Origin: JAFEDN01 sp963818985
GTDB lineage: Bacteria > Pseudomonadota > Gammaproteobacteria > Coxiellales > Coxiellaceae
Direction of reading: 5' to 3'
NCBI GenBank assembly: GCA_963818985.1
Contig: CAWFUJ010000009.1
Coordinates: 248,001-312,000 of the forward strand
Length of the DNA: 64,000 nt
Both the position numbers and the translations under genes were made by a program. Positions 37,964-47,589 of the stretch are shown here, piece after piece. Each line of letters starts with the position of its first letter. Within the stretch, counting starts at the first letter, position 1. The notes under the pieces were generated by a model, which was not told where the DNA came from, searched no databases, and saw only the letters and a program-made list of their open reading frames with translations.

Positions 37964-38338
37964 ATGGCAACAATTAATCAACTCGTAAAGAATCCACGTA
38001 GGACTCGGTCTAAGAAAACCAATGTGCCTGCATTGGAAAGTTGTCCTCAACGTCGAGGAGTTTGTACGCGCGTTTATACAACCACTCCGAAAAAACCAAA
38101 TTCGGCTTTAAGAAAAGTGGCCCGCGTACGGTTAACCAATGGAATTGAAGTGACTTCCTATATTGGTGGTGAGGGACACAACTTACAAGAACATTCAGTG
38201 GTTTTGATCCGCGGTGGTCGTGTAAAAGATTTACCAGGTGTGCGTTACCATGTGGTCCGAGGTAGTTTAGATACAGCCGGGGTCTCTGGACGCCGTCGTG
38301 GCCGTTCCAAGTACGGCGAAAAGAAACCGAAAGAGTAA
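37964..38338 (+). CDS. rpsL: Ribosomal protein S12
   Basis: 124 residues. The decoding-centre loops TPKKPNSALRK and GGRVKDLPGVRYH carry the wild-type Lys residues whose change gives streptomycin resistance. The ggag ribosome-binding site is strong. First gene of the str group (rpsL-rpsG-fusA-tuf) with its own promoter. Confidence 0.97.
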   Translation: MATINQLVKNPRRTRSKKTNVPALESCPQRRGVCTRVYTTTPKKPNSALRKVARVRLTNGIEVTSYIGGEGHNLQEHSVVLIRGGRVKDLPGVRYHVVRGSLDTAGVSGRRRGRSKYGEKKPKE

Positions 38339-38350
38339 GAGAGATTATAT

Positions 38351-38932
38351 ATGCCAAGAAGAAAAGCAGCACCTAAACGTGAGATCCTCCCAGATCCTTT
38401 ATTCCATAGCACTTTGCTGGCCAAATTTATCAATACTGTGATGCGCAGCGGCAAAAAGTCGATTGCTGAAAGAGTTGTTTATGGCGCTCTTGATATTGTG
38501 GTGAGAAATGTGGGTCATTTAGGTGGCGAAGGCGAAGGTGATGGTGGCGAACAAGGCGGTGGTCAAGGTAGTGGCGGCAGAAAGTTATCAAGTAGCGCCA
38601 ATATTCGCAATAGCGATGAAGCCAGAGCTGCAGCACTTAAGGCCTTTAGAAAAGCATTAGAAAATGTCACCCCAGTGGTCGAAGTCAAATCACGCCGAGT
38701 GGGTGGCTCTACCTATCAAGTTCCAGTCGAGATTCGCGAAACTCGCCGTATGGCCTTGGCTATGCGTTGGTTGGTGGAGTTTGCAAGTGCGCGAAGTCAA
38801 AAAGGCATGATGATGCGTCTGGCTCAAGAAATTCAGGATGCTATCGGTGGACGAGGCGGTGCGGTAAAAAAACGCGACGACGTTCATCGTATGGCAAAAG
38901 CAAATCAAGCATTTGCTCATTATCGTTGGTGA
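38351..38932 (+). CDS. rpsG: Ribosomal protein S7 with glycine-rich insertion
   Basis: 193 residues against about 156 in E. coli. The N-terminus PRRKAAPKREILPDPLFHSTLLAKF and the C-terminus KKRDDVHRMAKANQAFAHYRW are standard. Between residues about 55 and 88 is an inserted segment (GGEGEGDGGEQGGGQGSGG then RKLSSSANIRN). From memory, Coxiella S7 has a similar Gly-rich insertion, which supports the Coxiellaceae placement. The insertion falls in a loop in the head of the 30S subunit. The reading frame is intact throughout. Confidence 0.96.
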   Translation: MPRRKAAPKREILPDPLFHSTLLAKFINTVMRSGKKSIAERVVYGALDIVVRNVGHLGGEGEGDGGEQGGGQGSGGRKLSSSANIRNSDEARAAALKAFRKALENVTPVVEVKSRRVGGSTYQVPVEIRETRRMALAMRWLVEFASARSQKGMMMRLAQEIQDAIGGRGGAVKKRDDVHRMAKANQAFAHYRW

Positions 38933-38936
38933 TGAA

Positions 38937-41024
38937 ATGGCAGCAATAGATTTATCAAAAATTCGCGATATCGGTATCATGGCCCACATTGATGCGGGAA
39001 AAACCACTACGACCGAGCGCATTTTATTTTACACGGGTGTTTCCCATAAAATGGGAGAAGTCCATGAAGGCGCTGCGGTGATGGATTGGATGGAGCAGGA
39101 GCAGGAGCGTGGTATTACCATTACGTCTGCGGCGACCACCTGTCATTGGAGCGGCATGAGCAAACAATTTCCACAGCATCGCATCAATATCATCGATACA
39201 CCGGGGCACGTCGACTTTACCATTGAAGTCGAACGTTCTTTAAAAGTTTTGGATGGTGCTTGTGCTTTGTTTGACGCAGTGAGCGGCGTTGAACCACAGA
39301 GTGAGACGGTTTGGCGTCAAGCGAATAAATATGCTGTGCCGCGTTTAGCATTCGTTAATAAAATGGATCGCGCCGGTGCAAATTTTTTATGGGTCGTAGA
39401 ACAAATACGTAAACGTTTGGGCGCCCATCCGGTCCCTGTGCAATTGCCGATTGGGGCTGAAGATAATTTCGAAGGTGTAATTGATTTATTGATCATGAAA
39501 GCAATCTATTGGAATGAAGAAGATTTGGGTGTTACTTTCGAAGAGCGTGAAATTTCAGATGATCTTCGTTTAGATTGTGAAGAATGGCGAGAAAAATTAA
39601 TAGAAGCGGCGGCTGAAGCAGAAGATGAGCTGATGGAAAAGTATTTAGAGTCGGGTGAATTAACCATTGAAGAAATTAAACGCGGCCTTCGCAAACTCAC
39701 GATCGCAAATAAAATAGTTCCGGTATTATGCGGCAGTGCCTTTAAAAATAAGGGCGTGCAAGCATTATTAGATGCAGTTATAGAATACTTGCCTTCACCA
39801 CTAGAGGTTCCACCGGTGAAAGGTGAAGATGACCGTGGCAATATTATCGAGCGTCGACCCTCTGAAAAAGAGCCTTTTGCTGCCCTTGCATTTAAAATTA
39901 TGACAGATCCCTATGTGGGCACATTAACTTTTATTCGTGTTTATTCAGGCGTTCTTAAATCCGGCGATGCCGTATATAACACGGTTAAAGATAGAAAAGA
40001 GCGTATCGGCCGTTTATTGCAAATGCATGCCAACACCCGCGAAGAAATTAAAGAAGTTCGATGTGGTGACATTGCCGCCTGTGTCGGCTTAAAAGATGTG
40101 ACCACTGGAGATACCTTATGCGATCCAAACAATTTAATCAGATTGGAGAGAATGGAATTTCCTGAACCGGTCATCTCAGTTGCGGTTGAGCCAAAAACCA
40201 AAGGTGATCAAGAAAAAATGGGCGTTGCTTTAGGTAAATTAGCCCACGAAGATCCTTCTTTTAGAGTTCATACTGATCAGGAGTCTGGGCAAACCATTAT
40301 TGAAGGTATGGGCGAACTGCACTTAGAAATCATTGTCGATCGTATGCGGCGCGAGTTTAAAGTTGAAGCCAATGTGGGCAAACCCCGGGTGGCCTATCGA
40401 GAAACGATTCGTAAATCTATTGAGCATGAATCTAAATACATTCGTCAAACTGGAGGCCGTGGACAATATGGTCATGTTTGGCTACGTATTGAACCCCAAG
40501 AACGTGGTGCTGGATTTGAATTTGTGAATGCCATTGTGGGTGGTGTGATCCCCCGAGAATTTATTGCACCGGTTGGTAAGGGTGTACAAGAGCAAATGGA
40601 AAATGGTATCCTGGCGGGCTACCCCGTTGTGGATGTTAAGGTCACCCTATTTGATGGTTCTTTCCATGACGTAGACTCAAGTGAAATGGCATTTAAAATT
40701 GCCGGTTCGATCGGATTTAAAGAAGGTGCTCTTAGAGCCAATCCGGTTTTATTGGAACCAATCATGAAAGTAGAAGTTGTCACCCCCGAAGATTACATGG
40801 GTGACGTCGTGGGTGACTTAAATCGACGTCGAGGCATGATTCAAGGCATGAACGAGAGTCCTGCCGGTAAGGTAGTTGATGCAGAAGTTCCGTTGGCGGA
40901 AATGTTTGGGTATGCCACGGATTTGCGGTCATTGAGTCAAGGGCGGGCCACGTATACGATGGAATTTCTAAAGTATTCGGAAGCTCCGGCAAATATCGCG
41001 GAAGCGGTAATTAAAAAGAAGTAG
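38937..41024 (+). CDS. fusA: Elongation factor G
   Basis: 695 residues from the ATG at 38937 (AAIDLSKIRDIGIMAHIDAGKTTTTER). The GTPase motifs AHIDAGKT, DTPGHVDF and NKMD are present, and the C-terminal domains include GGRGQYGHV and the RRRGMIQGM loop. It drives translocation on the ribosome. The upstream frame to 38913 overlaps rpsG and is not used. Confidence 0.98.
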   Translation: MAAIDLSKIRDIGIMAHIDAGKTTTTERILFYTGVSHKMGEVHEGAAVMDWMEQEQERGITITSAATTCHWSGMSKQFPQHRINIIDTPGHVDFTIEVERSLKVLDGACALFDAVSGVEPQSETVWRQANKYAVPRLAFVNKMDRAGANFLWVVEQIRKRLGAHPVPVQLPIGAEDNFEGVIDLLIMKAIYWNEEDLGVTFEEREISDDLRLDCEEWREKLIEAAAEAEDELMEKYLESGELTIEEIKRGLRKLTIANKIVPVLCGSAFKNKGVQALLDAVIEYLPSPLEVPPVKGEDDRGNIIERRPSEKEPFAALAFKIMTDPYVGTLTFIRVYSGVLKSGDAVYNTVKDRKERIGRLLQMHANTREEIKEVRCGDIAACVGLKDVTTGDTLCDPNNLIRLERMEFPEPVISVAVEPKTKGDQEKMGVALGKLAHEDPSFRVHTDQESGQTIIEGMGELHLEIIVDRMRREFKVEANVGKPRVAYRETIRKSIEHESKYIRQTGGRGQYGHVWLRIEPQERGAGFEFVNAIVGGVIPREFIAPVGKGVQEQMENGILAGYPVVDVKVTLFDGSFHDVDSSEMAFKIAGSIGFKEGALRANPVLLEPIMKVEVVTPEDYMGDVVGDLNRRRGMIQGMNESPAGKVVDAEVPLAEMFGYATDLRSLSQGRATYTMEFLKYSEAPANIAEAVIKKK

Positions 41025-41047
41025 TTTATTTATTTAAGAGGTGTATT

Positions 41048-42238
41048 ATGGCAGCAGAAGCTTTTAAACGGACTAAACCCCACGTCAACGTGGGTACTAT
41101 CGGTCACGTTGACCATGGTAAAACCACCTTAACTGCAGCATTAACCAAAGTGCTAGCAAAAACATATGGTGGTGAAGCAAAATCCTTTGATCAGATTGAT
41201 AACGCGCCTGAAGAACGCGCCCGTGGTATTACCATCGCCACTTCTCACGTTGAATATGAAACTGCTAAACGCCATTATGCCCATGTTGACTGCCCAGGCC
41301 ATGCTGACTATGTCAAAAACATGATTACCGGTGCTGCGCAAATGGATGGCGCTATTTTAGTTGTTTCTGCGGCAGACGGTCCTATGCCGCAAACACGTGA
41401 ACATATTGTATTGGCACGTCAAGTCGGAGTGCCCTATATCGTGGTGTTTTTAAACAAAGCAGATATGGTGGATGATAAAGAATTATTAGATTTAGTTGAA
41501 ATGGAAGTTCGTGAACTGCTGAGTAGCTACGAATTTCCTGGTGATGATACCCCAATCATTGTTGGTTCCGCTTTAAAAGCATTAGAAGGTGACACCGGTG
41601 AATTAGGTGAGCCCGCTATTATCAAATTAGTGGAAACGTTAGATACTTATATTCCAGAACCAAAACGTGAAATCGATAAACCATTTTTAATGCCGATTGA
41701 AGATGTGTTCTCTATTTCTGGCCGCGGTACCGTGGTAACGGGCCGTATTGAGCGCGGCATTATCAAAGTAGGTGAAGAAGTTGAAATCGTGGGTATTAAA
41801 GACACTCAGCTGACGACTTGTACGGGCGTTGAAATGTTTCGTAAACTGCTAGATGAAGGTCGAGCTGGGGATAACGTCGGTATCTTATTACGTGGTGTCA
41901 AACGTGATGACGTTGAGCGGGGACAAGTTTTAGCTAAAAAAGGTTCTATTAAACCGCACACTAAATTCGAAGCCGAAGTTTACGTATTGTCTAAAGAAGA
42001 AGGTGGACGTCATACTCCGTTTTTCAAAGGTTACCGCCCTCAATTTTACTTTAGAACGACTGACGTGACTGGTGCAGTAGAATTGCCTGAAGGTGTAGAA
42101 ATGGTTATGCCTGGGGACAAAATTAATATGGTGGTTGAGTTAATTAACCCAATCGCTATGGAACAAGGGGTACGCTTTGCAATTCGTGAAGGCGGACGTA
42201 CGGTTGGTGCTGGTGTTGTTGCTAAGATAATTGAGTAA
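41048..42238 (+). CDS. tuf: Elongation factor Tu
   Basis: 396 residues. GTPase motifs GHVDHGKT, DCPGHAD and NKADMVD, and the switch I RGITIATSHVEYE. It delivers aminoacyl-tRNA to the ribosome. It is the only tuf copy in the window: the second position, next to tRNA-Trp and secE, is empty. Confidence 0.98.
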   Translation: MAAEAFKRTKPHVNVGTIGHVDHGKTTLTAALTKVLAKTYGGEAKSFDQIDNAPEERARGITIATSHVEYETAKRHYAHVDCPGHADYVKNMITGAAQMDGAILVVSAADGPMPQTREHIVLARQVGVPYIVVFLNKADMVDDKELLDLVEMEVRELLSSYEFPGDDTPIIVGSALKALEGDTGELGEPAIIKLVETLDTYIPEPKREIDKPFLMPIEDVFSISGRGTVVTGRIERGIIKVGEEVEIVGIKDTQLTTCTGVEMFRKLLDEGRAGDNVGILLRGVKRDDVERGQVLAKKGSIKPHTKFEAEVYVLSKEEGGRHTPFFKGYRPQFYFRTTDVTGAVELPEGVEMVMPGDKINMVVELINPIAMEQGVRFAIREGGRTVGAGVVAKIIE

Positions 42239-42243
42239 TATTA

Positions 42244-42558
42244 ATGGCTGCTAATGAAAGAATAGTGATACGACTGAAAGCGTTTGACCATCGCCTTTTG
42301 GATCGTGCGACCTCGGAAATTGTGGATACCGCAAAAAGAACAGGCGCACGCATCAATGGGCCAATTCCTTTACCGACCAAAATAGAGCGTTATACAGTAT
42401 TGGTTTCACCACATGGAGATAAAGATGCTCGAGACCAATACGAAATCAGGACACACAAACGTTTAGTCGTTATTGTCCAACCCACTGATAAAACGGTGGA
42501 TGCGCTTATGAAATTGGATCTGGCCGCTGGGGTTGATGTTCAAATCAGTGTTGAATAA
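42244..42558 (+). CDS. rpsJ: Ribosomal protein S10
   Basis: 104 residues (IVIRLKAFDHRLLDRA, GPIPLPTKIERYTVLVSPH). Follows tuf by only 5 nt, so the str and S10 operons are probably joined; no S10 leader is visible. Also the NusE partner of NusG/NusB. Confidence 0.97.
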   Translation: MAANERIVIRLKAFDHRLLDRATSEIVDTAKRTGARINGPIPLPTKIERYTVLVSPHGDKDARDQYEIRTHKRLVVIVQPTDKTVDALMKLDLAAGVDVQISVE

Positions 42559-42585
42559 TAATAGAAATATATTTGGAGAAATAAG

Positions 42586-43239
42586 ATGGCTTTGGGGCTA
42601 GTCGGAAAAAAATGCGGAATGACTCGGATCTTCACAGACGATGGTGAATCGATTCCTGTAACGGTTATTGCCGTATCACCCAATCGTATCACCCAAATCA
42701 AAAACAAAGAGAGTGACGGTTATCTTGCTTTACAAATTACTGCTGGCGATAAAAAACGTGCGTCGCGGTTAAGTAAGCCAATGACAGGTCATTTCCGCAA
42801 GGCCGGTGTTGAAGCAGGTTCAGTGGTTTGCGAGTTTAGGGTGACTGAAAAAGAATTAACTGGCCGATCATTAGGTGATGAGATCACGGTTGATTTATTT
42901 AAATTAGATCAAGTGGTTGATGTCAGTGGCATTTCCAAAGGTAAAGGATTTGCTGGGGGTATTAAAAGGCATCATTTTGCTAAACAAGATGCGACCCATG
43001 GTAATTCTTTATCGCATCGTGCCATTGGTTCAACGGGTCAACGTCAGACTCCAGGTAATGTATTTAAAGGTAAAAAAATGCCGGGCCATTTGGGCAGTGT
43101 TAAGCGCACAGTTCAAGGTCAAAAAGTTGTTCTGGTTGATGTAGAGCGCAATTTGATATTAGTACGAGGCTCTGTTCCAGGTGCTCCAGGCGGTATTGTC
43201 ACGGTTCTACCGACCGTCAAAGAACGGGGAGGTGAATAA
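42586..43239 (+). CDS. rplC: Ribosomal protein L3
   Basis: 217 residues: GLVGKKCGMTRIFTDDG at the start, VDVSGISKGKGFAGGIKRHHF and the GQRQTPGNVFKGKKMPGH loop that reaches the peptidyl-transferase centre. Start after ggag. The stop overlaps the rplD ATG by 1 nt. Confidence 0.97.
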   Translation: MALGLVGKKCGMTRIFTDDGESIPVTVIAVSPNRITQIKNKESDGYLALQITAGDKKRASRLSKPMTGHFRKAGVEAGSVVCEFRVTEKELTGRSLGDEITVDLFKLDQVVDVSGISKGKGFAGGIKRHHFAKQDATHGNSLSHRAIGSTGQRQTPGNVFKGKKMPGHLGSVKRTVQGQKVVLVDVERNLILVRGSVPGAPGGIVTVLPTVKERGGE

Positions 43240-43859
43240 TGGAGCTATCCGTATTGGCTCAAAATGGTGAGTCTTCGACTAAAACTGTCCAAGTATCAGA
43301 TCAATTATTTGATACGCCTTTTAATGAAGGGCTAGTTCATCAAGTTGTGACTGCCTATATGGCTGCTGGCCGTGCAGGTACTAAAGCACAAAAAACCCGG
43401 CGTCAAGTTCGTGGGGGTGGCATCAAGCCTTGGAAACAAAAAGGAACTGGTCGTGCACGCGCCGGATCGATTCGAAGCCCATTATGGCGTGGAGGCGGCA
43501 AAGTGTTTGCAGCCGTTCCCCGTAGCTACCAACAGAAAGTTAACAGGAAAATGTATCGCAGTGCTATGCGCGCTATTTTTTCTGAATTGGTCAGGCAAGA
43601 TCGATTAAAAATTGTTGATCAATTGACGATTGAAAAACCAAAAACTAAAGAGTTAGTGCAAAAATTACAAACTCTACAAATAAAGCACGTGCTGATTATT
43701 ATCGATGGTGATGATCAAAATTTACTGTTAGCTGCCGGCAATATTCCCCGAGTAACCATCAGTGAATTGGCTTATATGGACCCGGTGAGTTTGGTGGCCT
43801 ACGAGCATGTGTTGGTAACGGTTGATACATTGAAGAAAATAGAGGAGAAATTACTGTGA
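43239..43859 (+). CDS. rplD: Ribosomal protein L4
   Basis: 206 residues. The exit-tunnel loop KTRRQVRGGGIKPWKQKGTGRARAGS and SPLWRGGGKVFA are typical. In E. coli L4 represses the S10 operon; no matching leader is evident here. Confidence 0.96.
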   Translation: MELSVLAQNGESSTKTVQVSDQLFDTPFNEGLVHQVVTAYMAAGRAGTKAQKTRRQVRGGGIKPWKQKGTGRARAGSIRSPLWRGGGKVFAAVPRSYQQKVNRKMYRSAMRAIFSELVRQDRLKIVDQLTIEKPKTKELVQKLQTLQIKHVLIIIDGDDQNLLLAAGNIPRVTISELAYMDPVSLVAYEHVLVTVDTLKKIEEKLL

Positions 43860-44149
43860 GCGCGACCCGTTTATTAAAAATTTTGCAAGGCCCGCATGTC
43901 ACAGAAAAAACTTCTCAAGTTGAGGGTAATTACCGGCAATACGTTTTTAAAGTGTTACCTGATGCCAATAAATTTGAAATTCGGCAAGCTGTGGAAAAAT
44001 TACTAAATGTTAAAGTTCGCGCAGTGACAGTCTGCAATGTGAGAGGCAAAGCCAAGCGATTTGGGCAACACATAGGCAAGCCCAAGAGCTGGAAAAAAGC
44101 TTGTGTGACATTACAAGAAAACAATGAGATTGATTTAACAAAAATTTAG
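43856..44149 (+). CDS. rplW: Ribosomal protein L23
   Basis: 97 residues, GTG start overlapping the rplD stop by 4 nt (gtga). Contains GPHVTEKTSQV and VLPDANKFEIRQAVEKLLNVKV. It lies at the tunnel exit and binds trigger factor and SRP. Confidence 0.96.
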   Translation: MSATRLLKILQGPHVTEKTSQVEGNYRQYVFKVLPDANKFEIRQAVEKLLNVKVRAVTVCNVRGKAKRFGQHIGKPKSWKKACVTLQENNEIDLTKI

Positions 44150-44159
44150 GTAGCAAATT

Positions 44160-44984
44160 ATGGCATTAGTAAAAGCAAAACCAACTTCGGCGGGAAGACG
44201 CTTTGTCATCAAAGTTGTTAATCCTGATTTACACAAAGGGACCCCTTATTCGCCATTGGTAACGAGCAAAAAACGGATCAGTTGTCGTAACAATCAAGGT
44301 AGGATAACTGTTCGTCGCCGTGGTGGTGGTCATAAGCACCATTATCGCATGGTTGATTTTAAGCGAGATAAAGATGGAATTTCTGGTCGCGTTGAAAGAT
44401 TAGAATATGATCCTAATCGTAGCGCCCATGTTGCATTAGTGCTGTACGCTGATGGGGAAAGACGTTATATTATTGCCCCTAAAGATGTGAAAGCAGGATC
44501 TGAAATACACTCAGGTGCACAATCACCCATTAAGCCTGGTAATTGCTTACCACTTCGAAATATTCCTTTTGGATCGGCCATCCATTGTGTTGAATTGAAG
44601 CCCGGTAAAGGCGCGCAATTTATGCGTAGTGCAGGGACTTCTGCGCAACTGGCTGGTCTCGAGGGTGAATATGCCTTGATCCGCATGCGTTCTGGGGAGA
44701 TGCGTCGAATCTTAGCTTCCTGCCGTGCATGTATAGGTGAAGTGGCTAATTCTGAGCATAATTTAAGATCTTTAGGTAAAGCCGGTGCTAACCGTTGGCG
44801 TGGCGTTCGTCCCACCGTACGTGGTACGGCAATGAATCCAGTTGACCATCCACATGGTGGAGGTGAAGGTAGAACTCGAGGTCGTCATCCAGTCACACCG
44901 AATGGCGATCCCACTAAAGGATATAAAACCCGACGCAATAAGCGTACGCGAACCATGATTGTGCGCGATAGACGCGTTAAATAA
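44160..44984 (+). CDS. rplB: Ribosomal protein L2
   Basis: 274 residues: GRITVRRRGGGHKHHYRMVDFKR near the start and the C-terminal NPVDHPHGGGEGRT containing the conserved His important for peptidyl transfer. Primary 23S rRNA binder. Confidence 0.97.
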   Translation: MALVKAKPTSAGRRFVIKVVNPDLHKGTPYSPLVTSKKRISCRNNQGRITVRRRGGGHKHHYRMVDFKRDKDGISGRVERLEYDPNRSAHVALVLYADGERRYIIAPKDVKAGSEIHSGAQSPIKPGNCLPLRNIPFGSAIHCVELKPGKGAQFMRSAGTSAQLAGLEGEYALIRMRSGEMRRILASCRACIGEVANSEHNLRSLGKAGANRWRGVRPTVRGTAMNPVDHPHGGGEGRTRGRHPVTPNGDPTKGYKTRRNKRTRTMIVRDRRVK

Positions 44985-44998
44985 CCAAGAGAATTAAT

Positions 44999-45292
44999 AT
45001 GTCGAGATCAATTAAAAAAGGGCCTTTTGTAGATCACCATCTACTTAAAAAAATCGAGGATGCCATTTCAACGAATAGCAAACGTCCAATTAAAACCTGG
45101 TCACGTCGTTCGATGATTATTCCCGATATGGTCGGTTTAACGATTGCAGTGCACAATGGCAAAGATCATGTTCCCATTTACGTATCTGAAAATATGGTTG
45201 GACATAAGCTGGGTGAATTTGCTTTAACTAGAACTTATCGTGGTCATTCAGGTGTTGATAAAAAAGCTAAGAAAGCAGCAGGGGGAGAATAA
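44999..45292 (+). CDS. rpsS: Ribosomal protein S19
   Basis: 97 residues (SRSIKKGPFVDHHLLKKIE, RRSMIIPDMVGLTIAVHNGK, KLGEFALTRTYRGH). Head of the 30S subunit. The stop overlaps the rplV ATG by 1 nt. Confidence 0.97.
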   Translation: MSRSIKKGPFVDHHLLKKIEDAISTNSKRPIKTWSRRSMIIPDMVGLTIAVHNGKDHVPIYVSENMVGHKLGEFALTRTYRGHSGVDKKAKKAAGGE

Positions 45293-45636
45293 TGGAAGCA
45301 ACAGCAGTTTTGAAGAATGCCGGCACATCTCCACAAAAGGCGCGGTTGGTCGCCGATCTGGTCCGCGGCTTGCCAGTAGGTCGAGCCATTCAAATTCTTA
45401 AATTTACGAATAAGAAAGCGGCTGTTGTGATTAAAAAAGCACTCGATTCTGCTATCGCCAATGCAGAACACAATTTGGGCGCAGATATCGACGTTCTTCG
45501 TGTCGCCACAATTTGTGTGGATCAAGGGCCTCGTTTAAAGCGGATGAGAACCCGAGCAAGGGGCCGTGGCAATCGAATTATAAAACCAAGTTGTCATATT
45601 AAAGTGATCGTCGCAGATGCGCAGGGGAGAGAGTAA
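45292..45636 (+). CDS. rplV: Ribosomal protein L22
   Basis: 114 residues (SPQKARLVADLVRGLPVGRA, and the beta-hairpin RMRTRARGRGNRI that lines the exit tunnel). Followed by rpsC after 2 nt. Confidence 0.97.
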   Translation: MEATAVLKNAGTSPQKARLVADLVRGLPVGRAIQILKFTNKKAAVVIKKALDSAIANAEHNLGADIDVLRVATICVDQGPRLKRMRTRARGRGNRIIKPSCHIKVIVADAQGRE

Positions 45637-45638
45637 AC

Positions 45639-46328
45639 ATGGGTCAAAAAGTTAATCCAAATGGTATTAGGCTAGGTATTACCAAAGACTGGACTTCTAA
45701 GTGGTTTGCCAATAGTAATCATTATGCAGATTATTTAAATACTGATATCAAAGTTAGAAACTATCTTTATAAAAAATTAAAAGGCGCGGCTATTAGCCAG
45801 ATATTAATTGAACGTCCAGCACGCAATGCACGCATCGCTATATATTCTGCGCGTCCAGGCGTCATCATTGGTAAAAAAGGTGGAGACGTAGAAACGCTGC
45901 GTAAAGAAATTGCTAATATCATGCATGTGCCGGTTCATCTCACGATTGAAGAAGTGCGTAAACCAGATTTAGAGGCTAAATTAGTCGCTGAAAGTATCGC
46001 TGGCCAGTTGGAACGCCGCATTATGTTTAGAAGAGCCATGAAGCGCGCGGTCCAAACGGCCATGCGCCATGGCGCACAAGGGGTTAAAGTATGCTTGGCA
46101 GGTCGTTTGGCTGGGTCAGAAATTGCTCGTACCGAGAAATATCGTGAAGGCCGGGTACCCTTACATACTTTCCGTGCAGATATTGATTACGGTACAGCCC
46201 AAGCACTCACCACTTATGGTATCATCGGCATAAAAGTGTGGATATTTAAAGGAGAAACTCATCTCCATCCCAAAGAATCGGCCAAGAAACCGGCTCCAGA
46301 GGAACATGCAGAGGAAACTGAGGAATAA
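45639..46328 (+). CDS. rpsC: Ribosomal protein S3
   Basis: 229 residues: GQKVNPNGIRLGITKDW at the start, the KH motif RPGVIIGKKGGDVE, and RTEKYREGRVPLHTFRADIDY. The C-terminal tail is acidic (EEHAEETEE). mRNA entry site of the 30S subunit. Confidence 0.97.
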   Translation: MGQKVNPNGIRLGITKDWTSKWFANSNHYADYLNTDIKVRNYLYKKLKGAAISQILIERPARNARIAIYSARPGVIIGKKGGDVETLRKEIANIMHVPVHLTIEEVRKPDLEAKLVAESIAGQLERRIMFRRAMKRAVQTAMRHGAQGVKVCLAGRLAGSEIARTEKYREGRVPLHTFRADIDYGTAQALTTYGIIGIKVWIFKGETHLHPKESAKKPAPEEHAEETEE

Positions 46329-46331
46329 AAC

Positions 46332-46745
46332 ATGCGTCAACCGGCTCGCACAAAATATCGTAAACAATTTAAAGGCAGAAACCGTGGTTTAGCCACCAGT
46401 GGCAATACGGTTCATTTTGGGGAATATGGTCTTAAATCATTAGCGCGTGGTCGTTTGACCGCGCGTCAAATTGAAGCTGCACGGCGTGCCATTACTCGGC
46501 ATGTTAAGCGCGGGGGAAAATTATATATTCAAGTTTTTCCAGATAAACCTATTACCAAAAAACCCCTGGAAGTTCGCCAGGGTAAAGGTAAAGGAAATGT
46601 TGAATATTGGGTGGCCGAAGTTAAGCCAGGGCGAGTAATGTTTGAAATTGAAGGAATTCCAGAAGCATTAGCGCGTGAGGCATTTGCTTTAGCAGCTGCA
46701 AAATTGCCTTTAAAAGCAGTTTTTGTTAAAAGAGAACGGGGATAA
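46332..46745 (+). CDS. rplP: Ribosomal protein L16
   Basis: 137 residues (TKYRKQFKGRNRGLA, ARRAITRHVKRGGKLYIQVFPDKP, GKGNVEYWVA). Contacts A- and P-site tRNA. Overlaps nothing; rpmC follows 1 nt after its stop. Confidence 0.97.
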   Translation: MRQPARTKYRKQFKGRNRGLATSGNTVHFGEYGLKSLARGRLTARQIEAARRAITRHVKRGGKLYIQVFPDKPITKKPLEVRQGKGKGNVEYWVAEVKPGRVMFEIEGIPEALAREAFALAAAKLPLKAVFVKRERG

Positions 46746-46746
46746 T

Positions 46747-46941
46747 ATGAAGGCTTCCGAATTGAGGCAAAAAAATATGAATGAATTGCGTAACCTCTTA
46801 ATTGAGCAATCAAAAGAGCGATTTAAATTGCTGATGCAGAAAGGCTTAGGTGAGACACCTAAACCACAAATATTAAGAAATGTGTGTCTTAATATTGCTC
46901 GTATCAATACGATTCTTAAAGAGAAGGAGCGGCAAGCATGA
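46747..46941 (+). CDS. rpmC: Ribosomal protein L29
   Basis: 64 residues from the ATG at 46747 (KASELRQKNMNELRNLLIEQ), ending INTILKEKERQA. A longer frame to 46723 overlaps rplP and is not the real start. Overlaps the rpsQ ATG by 4 nt. Confidence 0.95.
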   Translation: MKASELRQKNMNELRNLLIEQSKERFKLLMQKGLGETPKPQILRNVCLNIARINTILKEKERQA

Positions 46942-47219
46942 GCGAAACAAAAACTCTGCCCCGCACTCTGACAGGTGTTGTGATTAGCGATAAGATGGAA
47001 AAGACTATTGTGGTCTTAATAGAACGAAGAGTTCGCCATCCCAAATATCAAAAAATTGTTCGTCGTTCGACTAAAATTCACGCTCATGATGCGGAAAATA
47101 CCGCTCAAAAAGGCGACGTCGTAGTCGTAAAAGAATGTCGGCCAATTTCTAAAACTAAAAGCTGGATTTTGGAAAGTATCAAAGAGAAAGGCGAATTTAT
47201 TCAGGGGAATGAGCAATGA
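46938..47219 (+). CDS. rpsQ: Ribosomal protein S17
   Basis: 93 residues (TLTGVVISDKMEKTIVVLIER, KIHAHDAEN, GDVVVVKECRPISKTKSW). Primary 16S rRNA binder. Overlaps rpmC and rplN by 4 nt each. Confidence 0.97.
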   Translation: MSETKTLPRTLTGVVISDKMEKTIVVLIERRVRHPKYQKIVRRSTKIHAHDAENTAQKGDVVVVKECRPISKTKSWILESIKEKGEFIQGNEQ

Positions 47220-47587
47220 TTCAAACTGAAAGTGTCTTACTCGTCGCCGATAACAGTGGCGCGCGTAAGGTGATGTGTATAAAAGTTTTAGGCGGCTCAA
47301 AACGTCGCTATGCCCGGATTGGTGATGTCATTAAAGTGAGTATCAAAGAAGCCATTCCGCGCGGCAAGGTTAAAAAAGGCGAAGTGATGAATGCCTTAGT
47401 GGTACGTACTCGTAAACCGATTCGACGCACCGATGGTTCGGTCATTCGTTTCGATACGAATGCAGTGGTGTTGTTAAATGCCCAGCTACAGCCTATTGGT
47501 ACTCGTATTTTCGGCCCGGTCACCCGGGAATTGCGTGCCAGTGCCCAATTTATGAAAATTGTGTCGTTAGCGCTTGAGGTGTTGTAA
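47216..47587 (+). CDS. rplN: Ribosomal protein L14
   Basis: 123 residues (IQTESVLLVADNSGARKVMCIKVLGG, RRTDGSVIRFDTNAVVLLN, GTRIFGPVTRELR). First gene of the spc group. Overlaps the rpsQ stop by 4 nt. Confidence 0.97.
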   Translation: MIQTESVLLVADNSGARKVMCIKVLGGSKRRYARIGDVIKVSIKEAIPRGKVKKGEVMNALVVRTRKPIRRTDGSVIRFDTNAVVLLNAQLQPIGTRIFGPVTRELRASAQFMKIVSLALEVL

Positions 47588-47589
47588 TT

